Shown here: in pieces, positions 52,082-62,313 of the stretch
How positions within the stretch are numbered: the first letter of the stretch is position 1
Layout of the letters: every line of letters starts with the position of its first letter
Assembly: GCF_007988945.1 (NCBI RefSeq)
Contig: NZ_BJVC01000004.1
Coordinates: 186,001 to 250,000, forward strand
Source of the DNA: Swaminathania salitolerans
GTDB lineage: Bacteria > Pseudomonadota > Alphaproteobacteria > Acetobacterales > Acetobacteraceae
Reading direction: 5' to 3'
DNA length: 64,000 bases
Made by a program: the position numbers and the translations under genes
Notes under the pieces: generated by a model
The model's database searches: none
Seen by the model: the letters and a program-made list of their open reading frames with translations, nothing else
Told to the model about the DNA's origin: nothing

Positions 52082-53377
52082 ATGCATCTTGCTGAACTCA
52101 AGAAAAAAACCCCTGCCGATCTGCTGGCCTATGCTGAAGAGCTGCAGATCGAAAACGCGTCCTCGATGCGCAAGCAGGACATCATGTTCGCCATTCTCAA
52201 GACCCTGGCGGATAATGAGCAGGCCATCTACGGCGAAGGTACCCTCGAGATCCTGCCCGACGGTTTCGGCTTCCTTCGTTCTCCCGAAGCCAATTATCTC
52301 CCCGGCCCTGACGATATCTACATCTCGCCCGCTCAGGTGCGCCGTTTCAGCCTGCGCCCGGGCGATACGGTCGAAGGCCAGATCCGCGCGCCGCGCGACG
52401 GCGAGCGGTATTTTTCCCTGCTCAAGGTCAACTCGATCAATTTCGAAGAGCCTGACTCCGTTCGTCAGCGCATCAATTTCGATAATCTGACGCCGCTTTA
52501 TCCCGAGCGTCGGCTGCGTATGGAAGTCGAGCAGACAGGCGCTCCCGAGCCGCAGCCCACGGGCAAGGGCAAGAAGGACCAGCGCGACTACACTCCGCGC
52601 GTGATCGATCTTGTCGCCCCCATCGGCATGGGCCAGCGCGCCCTGATCGTGGCACCGCCCCGCACAGGCAAGACCGTGATGCTCCAGAGCATCGCCTCGT
52701 CGATCTCGGCCAATCATCCCGACGTGTTCCTGATCGTTCTGCTGATCGACGAGCGCCCCGAGGAAGTGACCGACATGGCTCGCTCCGTGCGCGGCGAAGT
52801 CGTGTCCTCCACCTTCGATGAGCCCGCTACCCGCCACGTGCAGGTAACCGAAATGGTGCTCGAGAAGGCCAAGCGTCTGGTCGAGCACAAGCGTGACGTC
52901 GTGATCCTGCTCGACTCGATCACCCGACTGGCCCGCGCCTACAACACCGTCGTTCCTTCGTCCGGCAAGGTGCTGACCGGCGGTGTGGACGCCAATGCCC
53001 TGCAGCGCCCCAAGCGCTTCTTCGGCGCGGCGCGCAATATCGAGGAGGGCGGCTCGCTCACCATCATCGCTACGGCCCTCATCGATACGGGCAGCCGTAT
53101 GGACGAGGTGATCTTCGAAGAGTTCAAGGGTACGGGCAATTCCGAACTCATCCTCGATCGCAAGCTCGCCGACAAGCGCACCTTCCCCGCCATCGATATC
53201 ACCAAGTCGGGCACACGCAAGGAAGAGCTTCTCGTGGATCGTGCATCCCTCTCGAAGATGTGGGTGCTGCGTCGTATCCTCGCGCCCATGGGTACGATGG
53301 ATGCCATGGACTTCCTGCTCGACAAGCTGAAATACAGCAAAACGAATCAGGATTTTTTCGACGCCATGAACAACTGA
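52082..53377 (+). CDS. rho: Transcription termination factor Rho
   Basis: Rho is the hexameric RNA helicase that ends many transcripts. The 431-residue protein shows the N-terminal helix bundle ([11 protein letters not shown]), the cold-shock-like RNA-binding domain ([10 protein letters not shown]), Walker A A-P-P-R-T-G-K-T and Walker [10 protein letters not shown]. The Q-loop region [14 protein letters not shown] is also present. The 225 bases before it contain no gene and probably form the rho leader. A strong terminator follows. Confidence 0.98.
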   Translation: MHLAELKKKTPADLLAYAEELQIENASSMRKQDIMFAILKTLADNEQAIYGEGTLEILPDGFGFLRSPEANYLPGPDDIYISPAQVRRFSLRPGDTVEGQIRAPRDGERYFSLLKVNSINFEEPDSVRQRINFDNLTPLYPERRLRMEVEQTGAPEPQPTGKGKKDQRDYTPRVIDLVAPIGMGQRALIVAPPRTGKTVMLQSIASSISANHPDVFLIVLLIDERPEEVTDMARSVRGEVVSSTFDEPATRHVQVTEMVLEKAKRLVEHKRDVVILLDSITRLARAYNTVVPSSGKVLTGGVDANALQRPKRFFGAARNIEEGGSLTIIATALIDTGSRMDEVIFEEFKGTGNSELILDRKLADKRTFPAIDITKSGTRKEELLVDRASLSKMWVLRRILAPMGTMDAMDFLLDKLKYSKTNQDFFDAMNN

Positions 53378-53395
53378 TCCGCGCTTCGGATCACG

Positions 53396-53433
53396 AAAAA
53401 CCGCCGGAGGCACGAGCTTCCGGCGGTTTTTTT
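53396..53433 (+). terminator. Strong Rho-independent terminator after rho
   Basis: AAACCGCCGGAGGC pairs with GCTTCCGGCGGTTT around a short loop and is followed by a run of T (tttttttat). It is 19 bases after the rho stop codon. Confidence 0.93.
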
Positions 53434-53460
53434 ATGAGGATCGCCTCGCAACGGGCGCGT

Positions 53461-53585
53461 TATCATGGGGCTCTGCCCCAGACCCCGCCAAAGGACGGTC
53501 GTCCTCTGGGAACCTGTTTTCCGGATAAAGAGGGATGAAAGGGACGTGCCCCTTTCCGGGGGACGGGGCGGAGCCCCGTAGACCC
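53461..53585. repeat. REP/BIME-like inverted pair of palindromes
   Basis: The left part has GGGGCtctGCCCC and accccgcc; the right part has ggggacGGGGCggaGCCCCgta, which is nearly the reverse complement of the left. The block fills the gap between rho and the convergent ogt gene and resembles the element next to ahcY. Confidence 0.7.
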
Positions 53586-53598
53586 TGTGCATGCCCTG

Positions 53599-54045
53599 CT
53601 AGAACGTGACCCCTTCGAGGCCGAGAAGATAGCGTTTGTCGTCCAGACCGCCTTCGCCCGAATAGCCGCCCAGATGGGTTTTGCCGAGAACGCGGTGGCA
53701 GGGGATCAGGATGGGAATGGGATTATGGGCCATGGCACCACCGATGGAGCGGGCCGAGCCACCGGCTTTTGCGGCGAGGTCTGCATAGCTGATCGTCTGG
53801 CCGTAGGGCACGTCGCGCAATGCGGCCCAGACAGCCTTGCGATAGGCTGTGCCCCAGGGGGCGAGGGGCAGGTCGAAACTTTCCGCCTCGCCGTCGAAAT
53901 AGCGTTCCAGCATGGTATGGGCGCGGGTAAGAAGAGGCGTCTTTTCCTGATCGCGGCCCCATCCCCAGTCGAGAGCGACGATCGCACCTTCGTCTTCGCT
54001 GAGGGTCAGGGGACCGAGGGGAGAGTGAAAAGAAAGCTGGGGCAT
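53599..54045 (-). CDS. ogt: Methylated-DNA--protein-cysteine methyltransferase
   Basis: The protein repairs O6-alkylguanine by moving the alkyl group to its own cysteine. The 148-residue chain has the C-terminal MGMT domain with [12 protein letters not shown], the N-hinge, and the acceptor motif I-P-C116-H-R-V followed by G-G-Y-S-G-E-G-G-L. The helix-turn-helix arginine finger region (S-A-R-S-I-G-G-A) is present. It is an Ogt-type short form, without an Ada domain. It is convergent with rho and divergent from mnmE, whose upstream ATG (54044) lies at its start codon. Confidence 0.93.
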   Translation of the reverse strand: MPQLSFHSPLGPLTLSEDEGAIVALDWGWGRDQEKTPLLTRAHTMLERYFDGEAESFDLPLAPWGTAYRKAVWAALRDVPYGQTISYADLAAKAGGSARSIGGAMAHNPIPILIPCHRVLGKTHLGGYSGEGGLDDKRYLLGLEGVTF

Positions 54046-54058
54046 GGAAGGGGTTCAC

Positions 54059-55363
54059 ATGGTTGACGCGACGGAAAGCCGGGCGGGACGCAAGGGCGAG
54101 GTGATCTTCGCTCTGGCGACGGGTGCCGGGCGGGCGGCGATCGCCATCATGCGCGCAAGTGGCCCCGGTGCTCAAGAGGTGCTTTCTGCCCTGTGCGACG
54201 GACGGGTTCCGCCACCGCGCCATGCGGGGCTTCGCGCCTTGCATCACGAGGGCGAGCATCTGGACGACGCGATGGTGCTGTGGTTGCCGGGGCCGCGCTC
54301 CTATACGGGGGAGGATGGGTTCGAGCTGCATCTTCATGCGGGACCTGCGGTGATCGATCGCGTGGCCATGGCGCTGACATCTCTCGGCGCGCGTCCGGCT
54401 GAGGCGGGCGAGTTCACCCGGCGTGCCGTGCAGGCCGGAAGGCTCGATCTGCTTCAGGCCGAGGCGATTGCCGATCTGGTCGAGGCCGAAAGCGACAGCC
54501 AGCGCCAGCAGGCGCTCGCCCAGGCAGATGGCGCGTTGAGCCGCGTTTATGAGGGGTGGAGCGAGTCGCTCAAGACCCTGCTCGCCCATCAGGAAGCTCT
54601 GATCGATTTCCCCGATGAGGATCTGCCGGATGAGGTCGAGCAGGCCCTGACGCGCAGGCTCGATATGTTGCGCGATGCCCTGCAGGCGCATCTGTCGGAC
54701 AGGCGCGGCGAGATCGTGCGCCGCGGGCTGACAGTGGTGATTGCTGGCGCGCCCAATGTGGGGAAGTCGAGCCTGTTGAACCATCTTGCCGGATATGACG
54801 CGGCGATCGTGACGCATCGCGCCGGGACGACGCGCGACGTGATCGCCATCGACTGGCTGTTTCAGGGCGTGCGATTGCGTCTGGTCGATACGGCGGGACT
54901 GCGGGAGACCGAGGATGAGATCGAGGCCGAGGGTATCAGGCGTGCATTGTTCCACGTGGAACATGCCGATCTTGTGGTGCATGTCATGGCAGGAGAGGGA
55001 GAGCCGCCCCTTCGGGCAGACGCCCTGCTGATCGGCAACAAGATCGATGTGAGCCCGCCTCCAGAGGGAACGCTCGGGCTCAGCGTGCATACGGGTGAGG
55101 GGATGTCGGCTTTCGAGGCGGCTCTGGCCGGGCGCATCGAGGCGCTCGTTTCCGGAGCCGGGGCGCCCCTCACGCGCGCGCGCCACCGTGCGGGGATCGA
55201 GGAGGCCCTTCATCATCTCGACCAGGCACGGACGGCTCCCTGGCCGGAGGTCAGGGGTGAGGCGCTGCGTCTCGCCATGCGGGCGCTGGGGCGCCTGACC
55301 GGACAAGTTGATGTCGAGTCGCTTCTGGATGTGATATTCGGACAGTTCTGTATCGGAAAATGA
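54059..55363 (+). CDS. mnmE: tRNA modification GTPase MnmE
   Basis: MnmE with MnmG makes the xm5U34 modification of tRNA using GTP, potassium and folate. From ATG 54059 (AAGGGG upstream; 54044 is a less likely start) it has 434 residues. The N-terminal folate domain, helical domain and G domain are present: [12 protein letters not shown] (G1), D-T-A-G-L-R-E-T (G3) and I-G-N-K-I-D-V (G4). It ends in the essential C-I-G-K. A parS palindrome lies inside the G domain. It begins the mnmE-mnmG-rsmG-parA-parB run. Confidence 0.97.
   Translation: MVDATESRAGRKGEVIFALATGAGRAAIAIMRASGPGAQEVLSALCDGRVPPPRHAGLRALHHEGEHLDDAMVLWLPGPRSYTGEDGFELHLHAGPAVIDRVAMALTSLGARPAEAGEFTRRAVQAGRLDLLQAEAIADLVEAESDSQRQQALAQADGALSRVYEGWSESLKTLLAHQEALIDFPDEDLPDEVEQALTRRLDMLRDALQAHLSDRRGEIVRRGLTVVIAGAPNVGKSSLLNHLAGYDAAIVTHRAGTTRDVIAIDWLFQGVRLRLVDTAGLRETEDEIEAEGIRRALFHVEHADLVVHVMAGEGEPPLRADALLIGNKIDVSPPPEGTLGLSVHTGEGMSAFEAALAGRIEALVSGAGAPLTRARHRAGIEEALHHLDQARTAPWPEVRGEALRLAMRALGRLTGQVDVESLLDVIFGQFCIGK
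54948..54963. other. parS site inside mnmE, TGTTCCACGTGGAACA
   Basis: This is a perfect 16-bp palindrome, identical to the one at 47233, embedded in codons for L-F-H-V-E-H. It lies about 2.8 kb from parA, a normal distance for parS near parAB. Its presence inside a coding frame without damage suggests selection for the DNA sequence. Confidence 0.88.
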
Positions 55364-55370
55364 GGCGTGT

Positions 55371-57227
55371 GTGAGCGAGTTTGATGTTGTCGTCATAGGC
55401 GGAGGGCATGCAGGAAGCGAGGCGGCAGCCGCCTCGGCACGCTTTGGCGCGCGTACGCTGCTTCTGACCCAGAAGCCCGGAATGATCGGTGCCATGTCGT
55501 GCAACCCGGCCATCGGGGGGATCGGCAAAGGGCATCTGGTGCGCGAGATCGATGCGCTCGACGGGTTGATGGGACGTGCCGCCGATCGGGCGGGGATTCA
55601 CTTCAAGCTTCTGAATCGCTCGAAAGGCCCGGCCGTGCATGGACCGCGCGTCCAGGCAGACCGGTTTCTCTATCGCAAGGCCATTCAGGCGCTTCTGGCC
55701 GAAACGCCGAATCTCTCCATCGAGGCAGGCGAGGCGGCGGATCTCGTGGTGGAGGACAAGCGGGTTGCAGGCGTGGTCTGCGCCGATGGACGCGTGATCC
55801 GATGCGGGGCGGTGGTCGTCACCAGCGGCACATTCCTGCGCGGCGTGATCCATATCGGGCACACGCAGGAACAGGCCGGGCGCATCGGCGAGCGACCGGC
55901 GGCCCTTCTCGGTGCGCGTCTGGAGGCGCTCGGGCTGCGTATGGGGCGTCTCAAGACGGGGACCCCGGCCCGACTGGCGCGCGCGAGCATCGACTGGGAG
56001 TCGCTGCCCGAGGATAAGGGGGATGCGCTCCCCGAGCCTTTCAGCCGCCTCACACAGGGCATCACCACCGAGCAGGTCTCATGTCGGATCACGAGCACCA
56101 CGCCCGAGACCCATCGGATCATCCGTGACAATCTGGCGCTGTCGGCGCTTTACGGCGGTGCGATTGCCGGAAAGGGGCCACGCTATTGCCCCTCGATCGA
56201 AGACAAGATCGTGCGTTTCGCCGAAAAGGACGGGCATCAGATCTTTCTCGAGCCCGAAGGTCTGGCGGGCAATCCTGGCGGGGATCTCGTTTATCCGAAC
56301 GGGATTTCGACAAGTCTTCCTGCCGATATCCAGGCTCTGATGATTGCCTCGATTCCGGGTCTCGAAAAGGCGCGCATCGTCACGCCGGGTTATGCGGTCG
56401 AATATGACTATGTCGATCCCCGCGAGCTTTCGCCGAGCCTTGCGCTGAATGCTCTCGCCGGGTTGTATCTGGCCGGTCAGATCAACGGCACGACCGGTTA
56501 TGAAGAGGCAGGTGCGCAAGGGCTGCTGGCAGGGTTGAACGCGGCACGTTTCACGGCAGGGAACGCGCCGCTCGTGCTCGGGCGCGATCAGGCCTATCTC
56601 GGTGTGATGCTGGACGATCTGACCCTTCAGGGCGTCTCCGAGCCCTATCGCATGTTCACTTCGCGTGCCGAATACCGCCTGAGCCTGCGCGCCGATAATG
56701 CCGATCTGCGTCTCACCGGGATCGGTATGGCGATGGGCTGCGTCGGTGCCGAGCGTGCCGCAAGGCTCGATCAGGATCAGGCGGCGATCGCACGCGCCAT
56801 GGATCGGGCGCGCGAGGCGCTTCATGCGCCGCAGGATCTGGCAGCGCAGGGGGTCGCGGTGTCGCAGGACGGGCGGCGTCGTTCGCTGCTGGATGTGCTG
56901 GCGGGTCAGGCCGACGACACTGTCGCGGCGAGGCTGGCGCCCTGGTTCGGGGCCTTGCCTCTGCGTATCCGGCGTCATGTCGAGACGGAGGCGCGCTATG
57001 GCGGTTATCTCCAGCGTCAGGAGCGTGAGATCAGACAACTGGCCAATGAGGCGCAGATCGCGCTTCCGCCGGATCTCGATTATGCCCGTATCGGAGGGCT
57101 GAGCAGCGAGATGAAGGAGCGTCTGTCTCTCGCAAGGCCGGAGAATTTCGCGGCGGCCCAGCGTGTGCCGGGCGTGACGCCTGCCGCCATGATCGCCTTG
57201 CTGGCGCATGTGAGGGCCGCAGCATGA
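55371..57227 (+). CDS. mnmG: tRNA uridine-5-carboxymethylaminomethyl enzyme MnmG (GidA)
   Basis: MnmG is the FAD- and NADH-binding partner of MnmE. The 618-residue protein has the dinucleotide motif [14 protein letters not shown] at residues about 5-18, [22 protein letters not shown] and [12 protein letters not shown]. The start is GTG 55371, seven bases after the mnmE stop, and the stop overlaps rsmG (ATGA). Confidence 0.97.
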   Translation: MSEFDVVVIGGGHAGSEAAAASARFGARTLLLTQKPGMIGAMSCNPAIGGIGKGHLVREIDALDGLMGRAADRAGIHFKLLNRSKGPAVHGPRVQADRFLYRKAIQALLAETPNLSIEAGEAADLVVEDKRVAGVVCADGRVIRCGAVVVTSGTFLRGVIHIGHTQEQAGRIGERPAALLGARLEALGLRMGRLKTGTPARLARASIDWESLPEDKGDALPEPFSRLTQGITTEQVSCRITSTTPETHRIIRDNLALSALYGGAIAGKGPRYCPSIEDKIVRFAEKDGHQIFLEPEGLAGNPGGDLVYPNGISTSLPADIQALMIASIPGLEKARIVTPGYAVEYDYVDPRELSPSLALNALAGLYLAGQINGTTGYEEAGAQGLLAGLNAARFTAGNAPLVLGRDQAYLGVMLDDLTLQGVSEPYRMFTSRAEYRLSLRADNADLRLTGIGMAMGCVGAERAARLDQDQAAIARAMDRAREALHAPQDLAAQGVAVSQDGRRRSLLDVLAGQADDTVAARLAPWFGALPLRIRRHVETEARYGGYLQRQEREIRQLANEAQIALPPDLDYARIGGLSSEMKERLSLARPENFAAAQRVPGVTPAAMIALLAHVRAAA

Positions 57228-57805
57228 AAGCGGTTTCACGTGAAACACGCGAGCGGCTCGAGATTTTTGCGGCACTTCTCGAAAAATGGAACGCGCGCAT
57301 CAATCTGGTCAGTCCGCGTGACATGCCGCATCTGTGGGAGCGTCATATCGGGGATTCGTTGCGTCTCGTGCCGTTCATCCCCAGAGGGGCGAGGGTGATC
57401 GATCTCGGCTCCGGCGGCGGGTTCCCTGCACTCATGATCGGCATTGCCTGCGATGCCGAGATGGTGATGGTCGAGTCCGACCAGCGCAAATGTGCGTTTC
57501 TGCGTGAAGCGGCGCGTGCCTGTGGCGTCAGGGCGCAGGTGGTGCCCAAACGCATCGAGCAGGCCGGGGTACCGCCTGCGGCCTTCGTGACAGCGCGTGC
57601 TCTGGCATCGCTCCCGCAATTGCTCGAATGGAGTGCGCCTTTTCTGCTGCCGGAGGGAAAAGCCCTGTTTCTCAAGGGAAAAAATCTGTCCGACGAGTTG
57701 ACCGAAACCGAGCGGTGCTGGCACATGCAGCACAGAATTCTGGACAATCGCGCCGCCTCGGGGGGCGCCATCATCGAGATAAGCGATATCAAACGTGTCG
57801 AATAA
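57224..57805 (+). CDS. rsmG: 16S rRNA (guanine-527-N7) methyltransferase
   Basis: RsmG methylates G527 of 16S rRNA using SAM; its loss gives low-level streptomycin resistance. The 193-residue protein shows the family start [16 protein letters not shown], the SAM motif [13 protein letters not shown] and [10 protein letters not shown]. The ATG overlaps the mnmG stop, and the first codons (A-V-S-R-E-T) are written over a parS palindrome. Its 3' end overlaps the parA start by 11 bases. Confidence 0.96.
   Translation: MKAVSRETRERLEIFAALLEKWNARINLVSPRDMPHLWERHIGDSLRLVPFIPRGARVIDLGSGGGFPALMIGIACDAEMVMVESDQRKCAFLREAARACGVRAQVVPKRIEQAGVPPAAFVTARALASLPQLLEWSAPFLLPEGKALFLKGKNLSDELTETERCWHMQHRILDNRAASGGAIIEISDIKRVE
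57232..57247. other. parS site over the rsmG start, GGTTTCACGTGAAACA
   Basis: It has one mismatch to the consensus TGTTTCACGTGAAACA and lies about 550 bases before parA. Unlike the two other sites, its inner arms are TTTCAC/GTGAAA, the classical consensus. It is the nearest site to parAB. Confidence 0.9.
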
Positions 57806-58607
57806 CGACACGGGCAAGAAGGCCCGTATCCTCGCCGTCACCAACCAGAAGGGGGGTGTCGGCAAAACCACCACAGCGATCAATCTGGCAGCCGCGCTGG
57901 CCATTACGCAGCGCGTTCTGCTGGTCGATCTCGATCCTCAGGGCAATGCATCGACCGGTCTCGGTGTCGATTACAATGCCCGCCAGATCGGCAGCTATGC
58001 CGCCCTGATGCAGGAGGCGCCGCCCGAAAAACTTCCGCGTCCGACCGGAACATCGAATCTCGATATCATCGTGGCGAATACCGATCTGGCCGGGGCGGAA
58101 CTCGAGCTGATCGGCAGCGACCGGCGCGAATTCCGCATCCGGGACGCGCTCGAGGCGCTTTCGGGGCGCTACGATGTCATTCTCATCGATTGTCCGCCGA
58201 GTCTGGGGCTGCTGACCCTCAACGCGCTTGTGGCGGCGGATGGCGTTCTCATCCCGCTTCAATGCGAGTTCTTTGCGCTCGAGGGAATCAGCCAGATCGT
58301 TCGCACCGTCGATCGCGTTCGTCGTGCGTTCAACGCCGATCTTCATGTGGAGGGGATCATCCTCACCATGTACGATCGTCGGAACAATCTCTCGGAGCTC
58401 GTTGCGGCCGATGCGAGAAGCTTTTTCGGAGATCAGGTTCTCGAGACGCTGATCCCGCGCAATATCAAGATTTCCGAAGCGCAAAGCCACGGCTACTCGG
58501 TTCTGGACTACGACCGCCGGAGCAGCGGCGCGCAGGCTTACATGGCCCTCGCGCAGGAAATTGCCGCAAGGCTCGGTATCGTGCAGCAGCAGAAGGCATC
58601 GTCATGA
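57795..58607 (+). CDS. parA: Chromosome partitioning ATPase ParA
   Basis: ParA (Soj) is the ATPase that moves ParB-parS complexes and so the replicated origins. The 270-residue protein starts at GTG 57795 inside the end of rsmG. It carries the deviant Walker A N-Q-K-G-G-V-G-K-T-T-T-A-I-N-L-A-A, the D-L-D-P-Q-G-N-A-S-T motif and V-I-L-I-D-C-P-P-S-L-G-L. No N-terminal HTH is present, as expected for chromosomal ParA. parB starts within its stop codon. Confidence 0.97.
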   Translation: MSNNDTGKKARILAVTNQKGGVGKTTTAINLAAALAITQRVLLVDLDPQGNASTGLGVDYNARQIGSYAALMQEAPPEKLPRPTGTSNLDIIVANTDLAGAELELIGSDRREFRIRDALEALSGRYDVILIDCPPSLGLLTLNALVAADGVLIPLQCEFFALEGISQIVRTVDRVRRAFNADLHVEGIILTMYDRRNNLSELVAADARSFFGDQVLETLIPRNIKISEAQSHGYSVLDYDRRSSGAQAYMALAQEIAARLGIVQQQKASS

Positions 58608-59491
58608 GCAAGAAACCGACGGCGCGTCTCGGGCGCGGACTCGCCGCTCTTCTGGGAGACCAGGCCGTCGAGTTGCCGCGCGCTGGCGGTCAGTCGCCGG
58701 AACCGGCCCATCTTCCGGCAACGCTGGGTGTCGATCTTCTGGCGCCCGGGCCGTTCCAGCCGCGCGTGGATATGGATGAGGGACGGCTTTCGGAACTGGC
58801 CGATTCCATAAGAAGCCGCGGTGTCCTGCAACCCATTCTCGTGCGCCCCGACCCGGCGGAGCCGGGAAGATATCAGATCATCGCCGGTGAGCGGCGCTGG
58901 CGTGCGGCCCAGCGAGCCGGGCTGCACGAAGTGCCGGTGCATGTCCGTCTGCTGGACGATGCGGATGCGATGGCTGCAGCGCTCGTCGAGAACCTGCAGC
59001 GCGCCGATCTGAATGCGATCGAAGAGGCAGAGGGCCTGCAGCGCCTGCTGACCGATTATGCGCTGACGCAGGAGGAGCTGGCCGGGGCAGTCGGGAAATC
59101 CCGCCCGCATGTCGGCAATATCCTGCGCCTGCTCAATCTTCCCGAGGCGGTCAGGCAGAAGGTGCGCGACGGTCTTCTGAGCGCCGGTCATGCGAGGGCG
59201 CTTCTCGCCCATCCCGATCCGGCCTCTGCGGCCGATATCGTGATCGCGCGCGGTCTGAACGTGCGTCAGACCGAGGCCCTTGCCCGACAGGTTCCGGCCG
59301 GAAAACAGGAAGAGACCAAACCCCCGCGCGATAATGAACTCGTGCGGCTCGAGCGCGATCTGGCGTCGCGGCTGGGTCTGCGGGTCAAGATCGAGTTCAA
59401 CGGGAAAGGGGGCTCGCTGCGTCTCGACTACAGAAGTCTGGACCAGTTCGATGCCCTGATGCGCCTTCTGTCTCCCGAGAATCCCGACTGA
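58604..59491 (+). CDS. parB: Chromosome partitioning protein ParB
   Basis: ParB binds parS and spreads as a CTP-dependent clamp. The 295-residue protein starts at ATG 58604 (ATGA overlap with parA). It has L-G-R-G-L-A-A-L-L-G-D near the N-terminus (the ParA-stimulating peptide) and the CTP-binding box G-E-R-R-W-R-A-A-Q-R-A-G. It also has E-N-L-Q-R-A-D-L-N-A-I-E-E-A, the HTH region V-G-K-S-R-P-H-V-G-N-I-L-R-L-L and a C-terminal dimer domain. The three parS sites upstream support its role. Confidence 0.97.
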   Translation: MSKKPTARLGRGLAALLGDQAVELPRAGGQSPEPAHLPATLGVDLLAPGPFQPRVDMDEGRLSELADSIRSRGVLQPILVRPDPAEPGRYQIIAGERRWRAAQRAGLHEVPVHVRLLDDADAMAAALVENLQRADLNAIEEAEGLQRLLTDYALTQEELAGAVGKSRPHVGNILRLLNLPEAVRQKVRDGLLSAGHARALLAHPDPASAADIVIARGLNVRQTEALARQVPAGKQEETKPPRDNELVRLERDLASRLGLRVKIEFNGKGGSLRLDYRSLDQFDALMRLLSPENPD

Positions 59492-59524
59492 TGATTGCTT
59501 ATGCGGAACGATGCATTTTTTCTC

Positions 59525-59552
59525 TTGATGCGTCTTCCGCCCCCTGTTAGAA
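59525..59552 (+). promoter_or_regulatory. Putative sigma-70 promoter for tRNA-Lys
   Basis: TTGATG (59525-59530) and TTAGAA (59547-59552) are separated by 16 bases and lie about 25 bases before the tRNA 5' end. The fit is moderate but the position is right. Confidence 0.5.
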
Positions 59553-59576
59553 GCCCACTCACCGGAGCGGGGCTAT

Positions 59577-59652
<76 letters not shown>

Positions 59653-59896
59653 TTGCCCCGCCGGTACTTCCCCTGTGATCTGGATCCGCTCCTTTCCCAT
59701 GTTGCGATGGGGGATGAGAGTATTGTAACGCTCAGGATACGTTCCTGGCCTTTATTTTGACACCGATCCGGCTATTTATCTGTCGCACGGTTGTTCCATC
59801 CCTGATGGCGTTCTGTTTCAGGGCTCTTCACACAGGTATTCAGCCTCCTGGAATGGTGATAGGGAGAGCCGATCGATTTTGTCTGGATGGATATGA

Positions 59897-61177
59897 ATGC
59901 TGCGGCCTGGTTCGAGTTTCAGTCGACGGTGCAAGATTATTGTGTCTTGCCTGAATCTTTCCGTGCTTTGCGCGTGCAGTGCCCTTCCCGATAGCGGTCC
60001 GACCGAGCGACAGTTCCAGAAGGGACAGAAGGACGCGCAGGCCAGGGGATTCGATTTTGCGATTCTGCCGCTGCATCTCCCGATGGTCGACCGGATCAAC
60101 GATACGGTTGCCGCACAGACGGCCCTGCCTCCCATCGTCGCGAGCCGGAGAGAGAACGATCTCATCGGGCCGGGCGATGTCCTTCAGGTCACGGTTTATG
60201 AGATCGGCAATGCCCTGTTCTCGGGTGCCTCGGCGAATGCGAGCGGGTCCACCTCGATCGGCATGATGGCCGGTGGCATGAGCGGCAGCGCCGGAAGCGC
60301 GGCGAGCACGCTCATGTCGGGCAACGCGATGGACAGCAAGCTCTCCTCGAGTGGCGGGGCTGCGACGCCGACCTCCCTGCCGCCCGTGACGGTCGATTCG
60401 AGCGGCTCGATCTATCTGCCTTTCATCGGCAAGGTTCATGTGGCGGGGCGGAATCGCGAGCAGGTCGGCGCGCTCATCAAGTCGCTTCTGGCGCGGAAAT
60501 CGCAGTTCCCCGATGTCGTGGTGCATGTCGTGCAGGACAACAGCAATTTTGCCGTCATCTATGGTGACGTCAAAATGACCGGGAAATTCCCGCTGACATC
60601 GCATCATGAGCGTATTCTCGATGCGGTCGCCACCGCTCAGGGGACGATGCATCCGCCCAATGACGAGATCGTGACGCTGACGCGCGCTGGCACGAACTAC
60701 ACTTTCCCGATGCGCGATATCGACGGCGATAACCGGCGCAATATCGTGCTCCAGCCGGACGATACGCTGAAGCTCGTCTATAATCCCCTGACGTTCACCG
60801 TTTTCGGAGCGGCGAACAAGGTGTCGGAGATCCCGTTCGAGCAGCCGACGCTGACGCTCGCCCAGGCGCTGTCGCGGGCGGCGGGTCTTGCCGATTATCG
60901 TGCCGATCCGAACGCAGTCTATCTCATGCGCTACGAGAACAACGAAGTCCTCCGCCGCCTCGGCGTGAAGACCTCTCCGGTGCGGATGACGACGCCTGTG
61001 GTCTACAAGATCGACATGATGGATCCGGCGAGCTATTTCGTGGCCCAGCGCTTCGAGATGAAGAACAAGGATCTCATCTATGTCGCGAATTCGCGCAGCA
61101 ACAAGTTCTACAAGTTCTTCGGGCTGATCAGCACCATCATCCAGCCGGGCATCACTGCCGGCTACATGGCGAAGTAG
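59897..61177 (+). CDS. Outer-membrane polysaccharide export lipoprotein (OPX, KpsD/Wza-like)
   Basis: OPX proteins form the outer-membrane pore of capsule and exopolysaccharide export. The 426-residue protein has a lipoprotein signal with lipobox V-L-C-A-C at residues 23-27. The Poly_export domain begins at L-I-G-P-G-D-V-L-Q-V-T-V-Y-E, is interrupted by a Ser/Gly/Ala/Met-rich insert, and resumes with S-I-Y-L-P-F-I-G-K-V-H-V-A-G. SLBB-type repeats follow (F-A-V-I-Y-G-D-V-K-M-T-G and F-T-V-F-G-A-A-N-K-V). The C-terminus has D-L-I-Y-V-A-N-S. It starts a three-gene export operon; its stop overlaps the next start by one base. Confidence 0.88.
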   Translation: MLRPGSSFSRRCKIIVSCLNLSVLCACSALPDSGPTERQFQKGQKDAQARGFDFAILPLHLPMVDRINDTVAAQTALPPIVASRRENDLIGPGDVLQVTVYEIGNALFSGASANASGSTSIGMMAGGMSGSAGSAASTLMSGNAMDSKLSSSGGAATPTSLPPVTVDSSGSIYLPFIGKVHVAGRNREQVGALIKSLLARKSQFPDVVVHVVQDNSNFAVIYGDVKMTGKFPLTSHHERILDAVATAQGTMHPPNDEIVTLTRAGTNYTFPMRDIDGDNRRNIVLQPDDTLKLVYNPLTFTVFGAANKVSEIPFEQPTLTLAQALSRAAGLADYRADPNAVYLMRYENNEVLRRLGVKTSPVRMTTPVVYKIDMMDPASYFVAQRFEMKNKDLIYVANSRSNKFYKFFGLISTIIQPGITAGYMAK

Positions 61178-62304
61178 TGGCGCATACCATGTCCTTCCTG
61201 CAGCGGTTATATCCTCGTACGACCAAGGCGAAGCTCTTTTACGGCACGGTGATCGCACCGACATTCGTCACGGCGCTCTATCTCTATCTGGTGGCGAGCC
61301 CGCAATATATCTCCGAGACGCATTTCCTCGTGCGCGGCTCCCAGAATCACAGCCTGCCTTCCCTCGCCAACGTGATGGAAGGGAGTCTGGGAGGCGGCGC
61401 ATCCGAAAACACCTATGCCGTGCAGGATTACATGGTGTCGCGCGACGCGATGGATCTCCTGCGCCGCGAACTGCATCTCGAGCAGATCTACAACCGGAAA
61501 GGGGCCGACTTCATCGCCCGGTATCCGGCCTTCTTCCTCCACAAGACGATGGAGAGCTTCTACTGGTACTACAAGCGCCACATAAAGGTGGTGCTCGATG
61601 CCGATACGTCGCTTTCGGTCCTTCGTGTCAGGTCCTTCTCGGCCGAGGATTCGCAGAAGATCGCGAATGCCCTGCTCCAGGCCTCCGAAAAGCTGGTCAA
61701 CGAGATGAACGCGCGCCAGCGTGAAAATCTGATCGGCGCGGCGCAGAAGGAAGTCAACGACACGCTGCACAAGATACAGGAACTGCAGAAGCAGCTGGCT
61801 GCCTATCAGAACCGGAACAGCCTGATCGATCCGCAGAAGCAGTCTGTTTCCCTGATCTCGACCGAATATGCCCTGCAGACCATGCTGTCTTCCACGCAGA
61901 TGCATCTGCAGCAGGTGCAGAAGACCTCTCCAGACAGCCCTTCGACCGGTGTGCTCAAAAACCAGATCGACATTCTGAAGGAGCAGCTCGCGGCAGTGCG
62001 CTCGCAGATCACGGGCGCCAGTAATTCGCTCGTGCCCAAGCTCATGGATTTCGACACGCTGACGATCCGCCGTCAGCTTCTCGAGAAGATCCTCGCATCC
62101 GAGGTCGCGTCGCTGGAATCCGCGAAGGCCCAGGCGGACAGGCAGATGATCTTCCTTGAGGAAGTCACGCAGCCCAATCTGCCGGATTACGCCGAATATC
62201 CGCCGAATATCGAGGTTCTGCTCATCGTTTTCGCGACGCTGGGCATGGTGTTTCTCATGATCAGCCTTCTGGTATCCGGTGCCAGAGAGCATTCAGCGAA
62301 CTGA
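61177..62304 (+). CDS. Capsule export inner-membrane protein (PCP, KpsE/CtrB-like)
   Basis: This is a polysaccharide copolymerase/membrane-fusion protein that links the ABC exporter to the outer-membrane OPX. It has 375 residues from GTG 61177 (ATG 61189 is an alternative). There is one N-terminal helix (V-I-A-P-T-F-V-T-A-L-Y-L-Y-L-V) before the motif S-P-Q-Y-I-S-E-T-H-F-L-V-R-G, a coiled-coil middle (E-L-Q-K-Q-L-A-A-Y-Q-N-R) and a C-terminal helix after P-N-L-P-D-Y-A-E-Y-P. These are hallmarks of the KpsE/CtrB/BexC group. Confidence 0.92.
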   Translation: MAHTMSFLQRLYPRTTKAKLFYGTVIAPTFVTALYLYLVASPQYISETHFLVRGSQNHSLPSLANVMEGSLGGGASENTYAVQDYMVSRDAMDLLRRELHLEQIYNRKGADFIARYPAFFLHKTMESFYWYYKRHIKVVLDADTSLSVLRVRSFSAEDSQKIANALLQASEKLVNEMNARQRENLIGAAQKEVNDTLHKIQELQKQLAAYQNRNSLIDPQKQSVSLISTEYALQTMLSSTQMHLQQVQKTSPDSPSTGVLKNQIDILKEQLAAVRSQITGASNSLVPKLMDFDTLTIRRQLLEKILASEVASLESAKAQADRQMIFLEEVTQPNLPDYAEYPPNIEVLLIVFATLGMVFLMISLLVSGAREHSAN

Positions 62305-62313
62305 CGCGATTCC

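Noticed and set aside
57227-59576. Replication origin close to parAB
   Set aside because: The parS sites suggest origin proximity, but I could not find a DnaA-box cluster, an AT-rich unwinding region or dnaA/hemE genes in this window.
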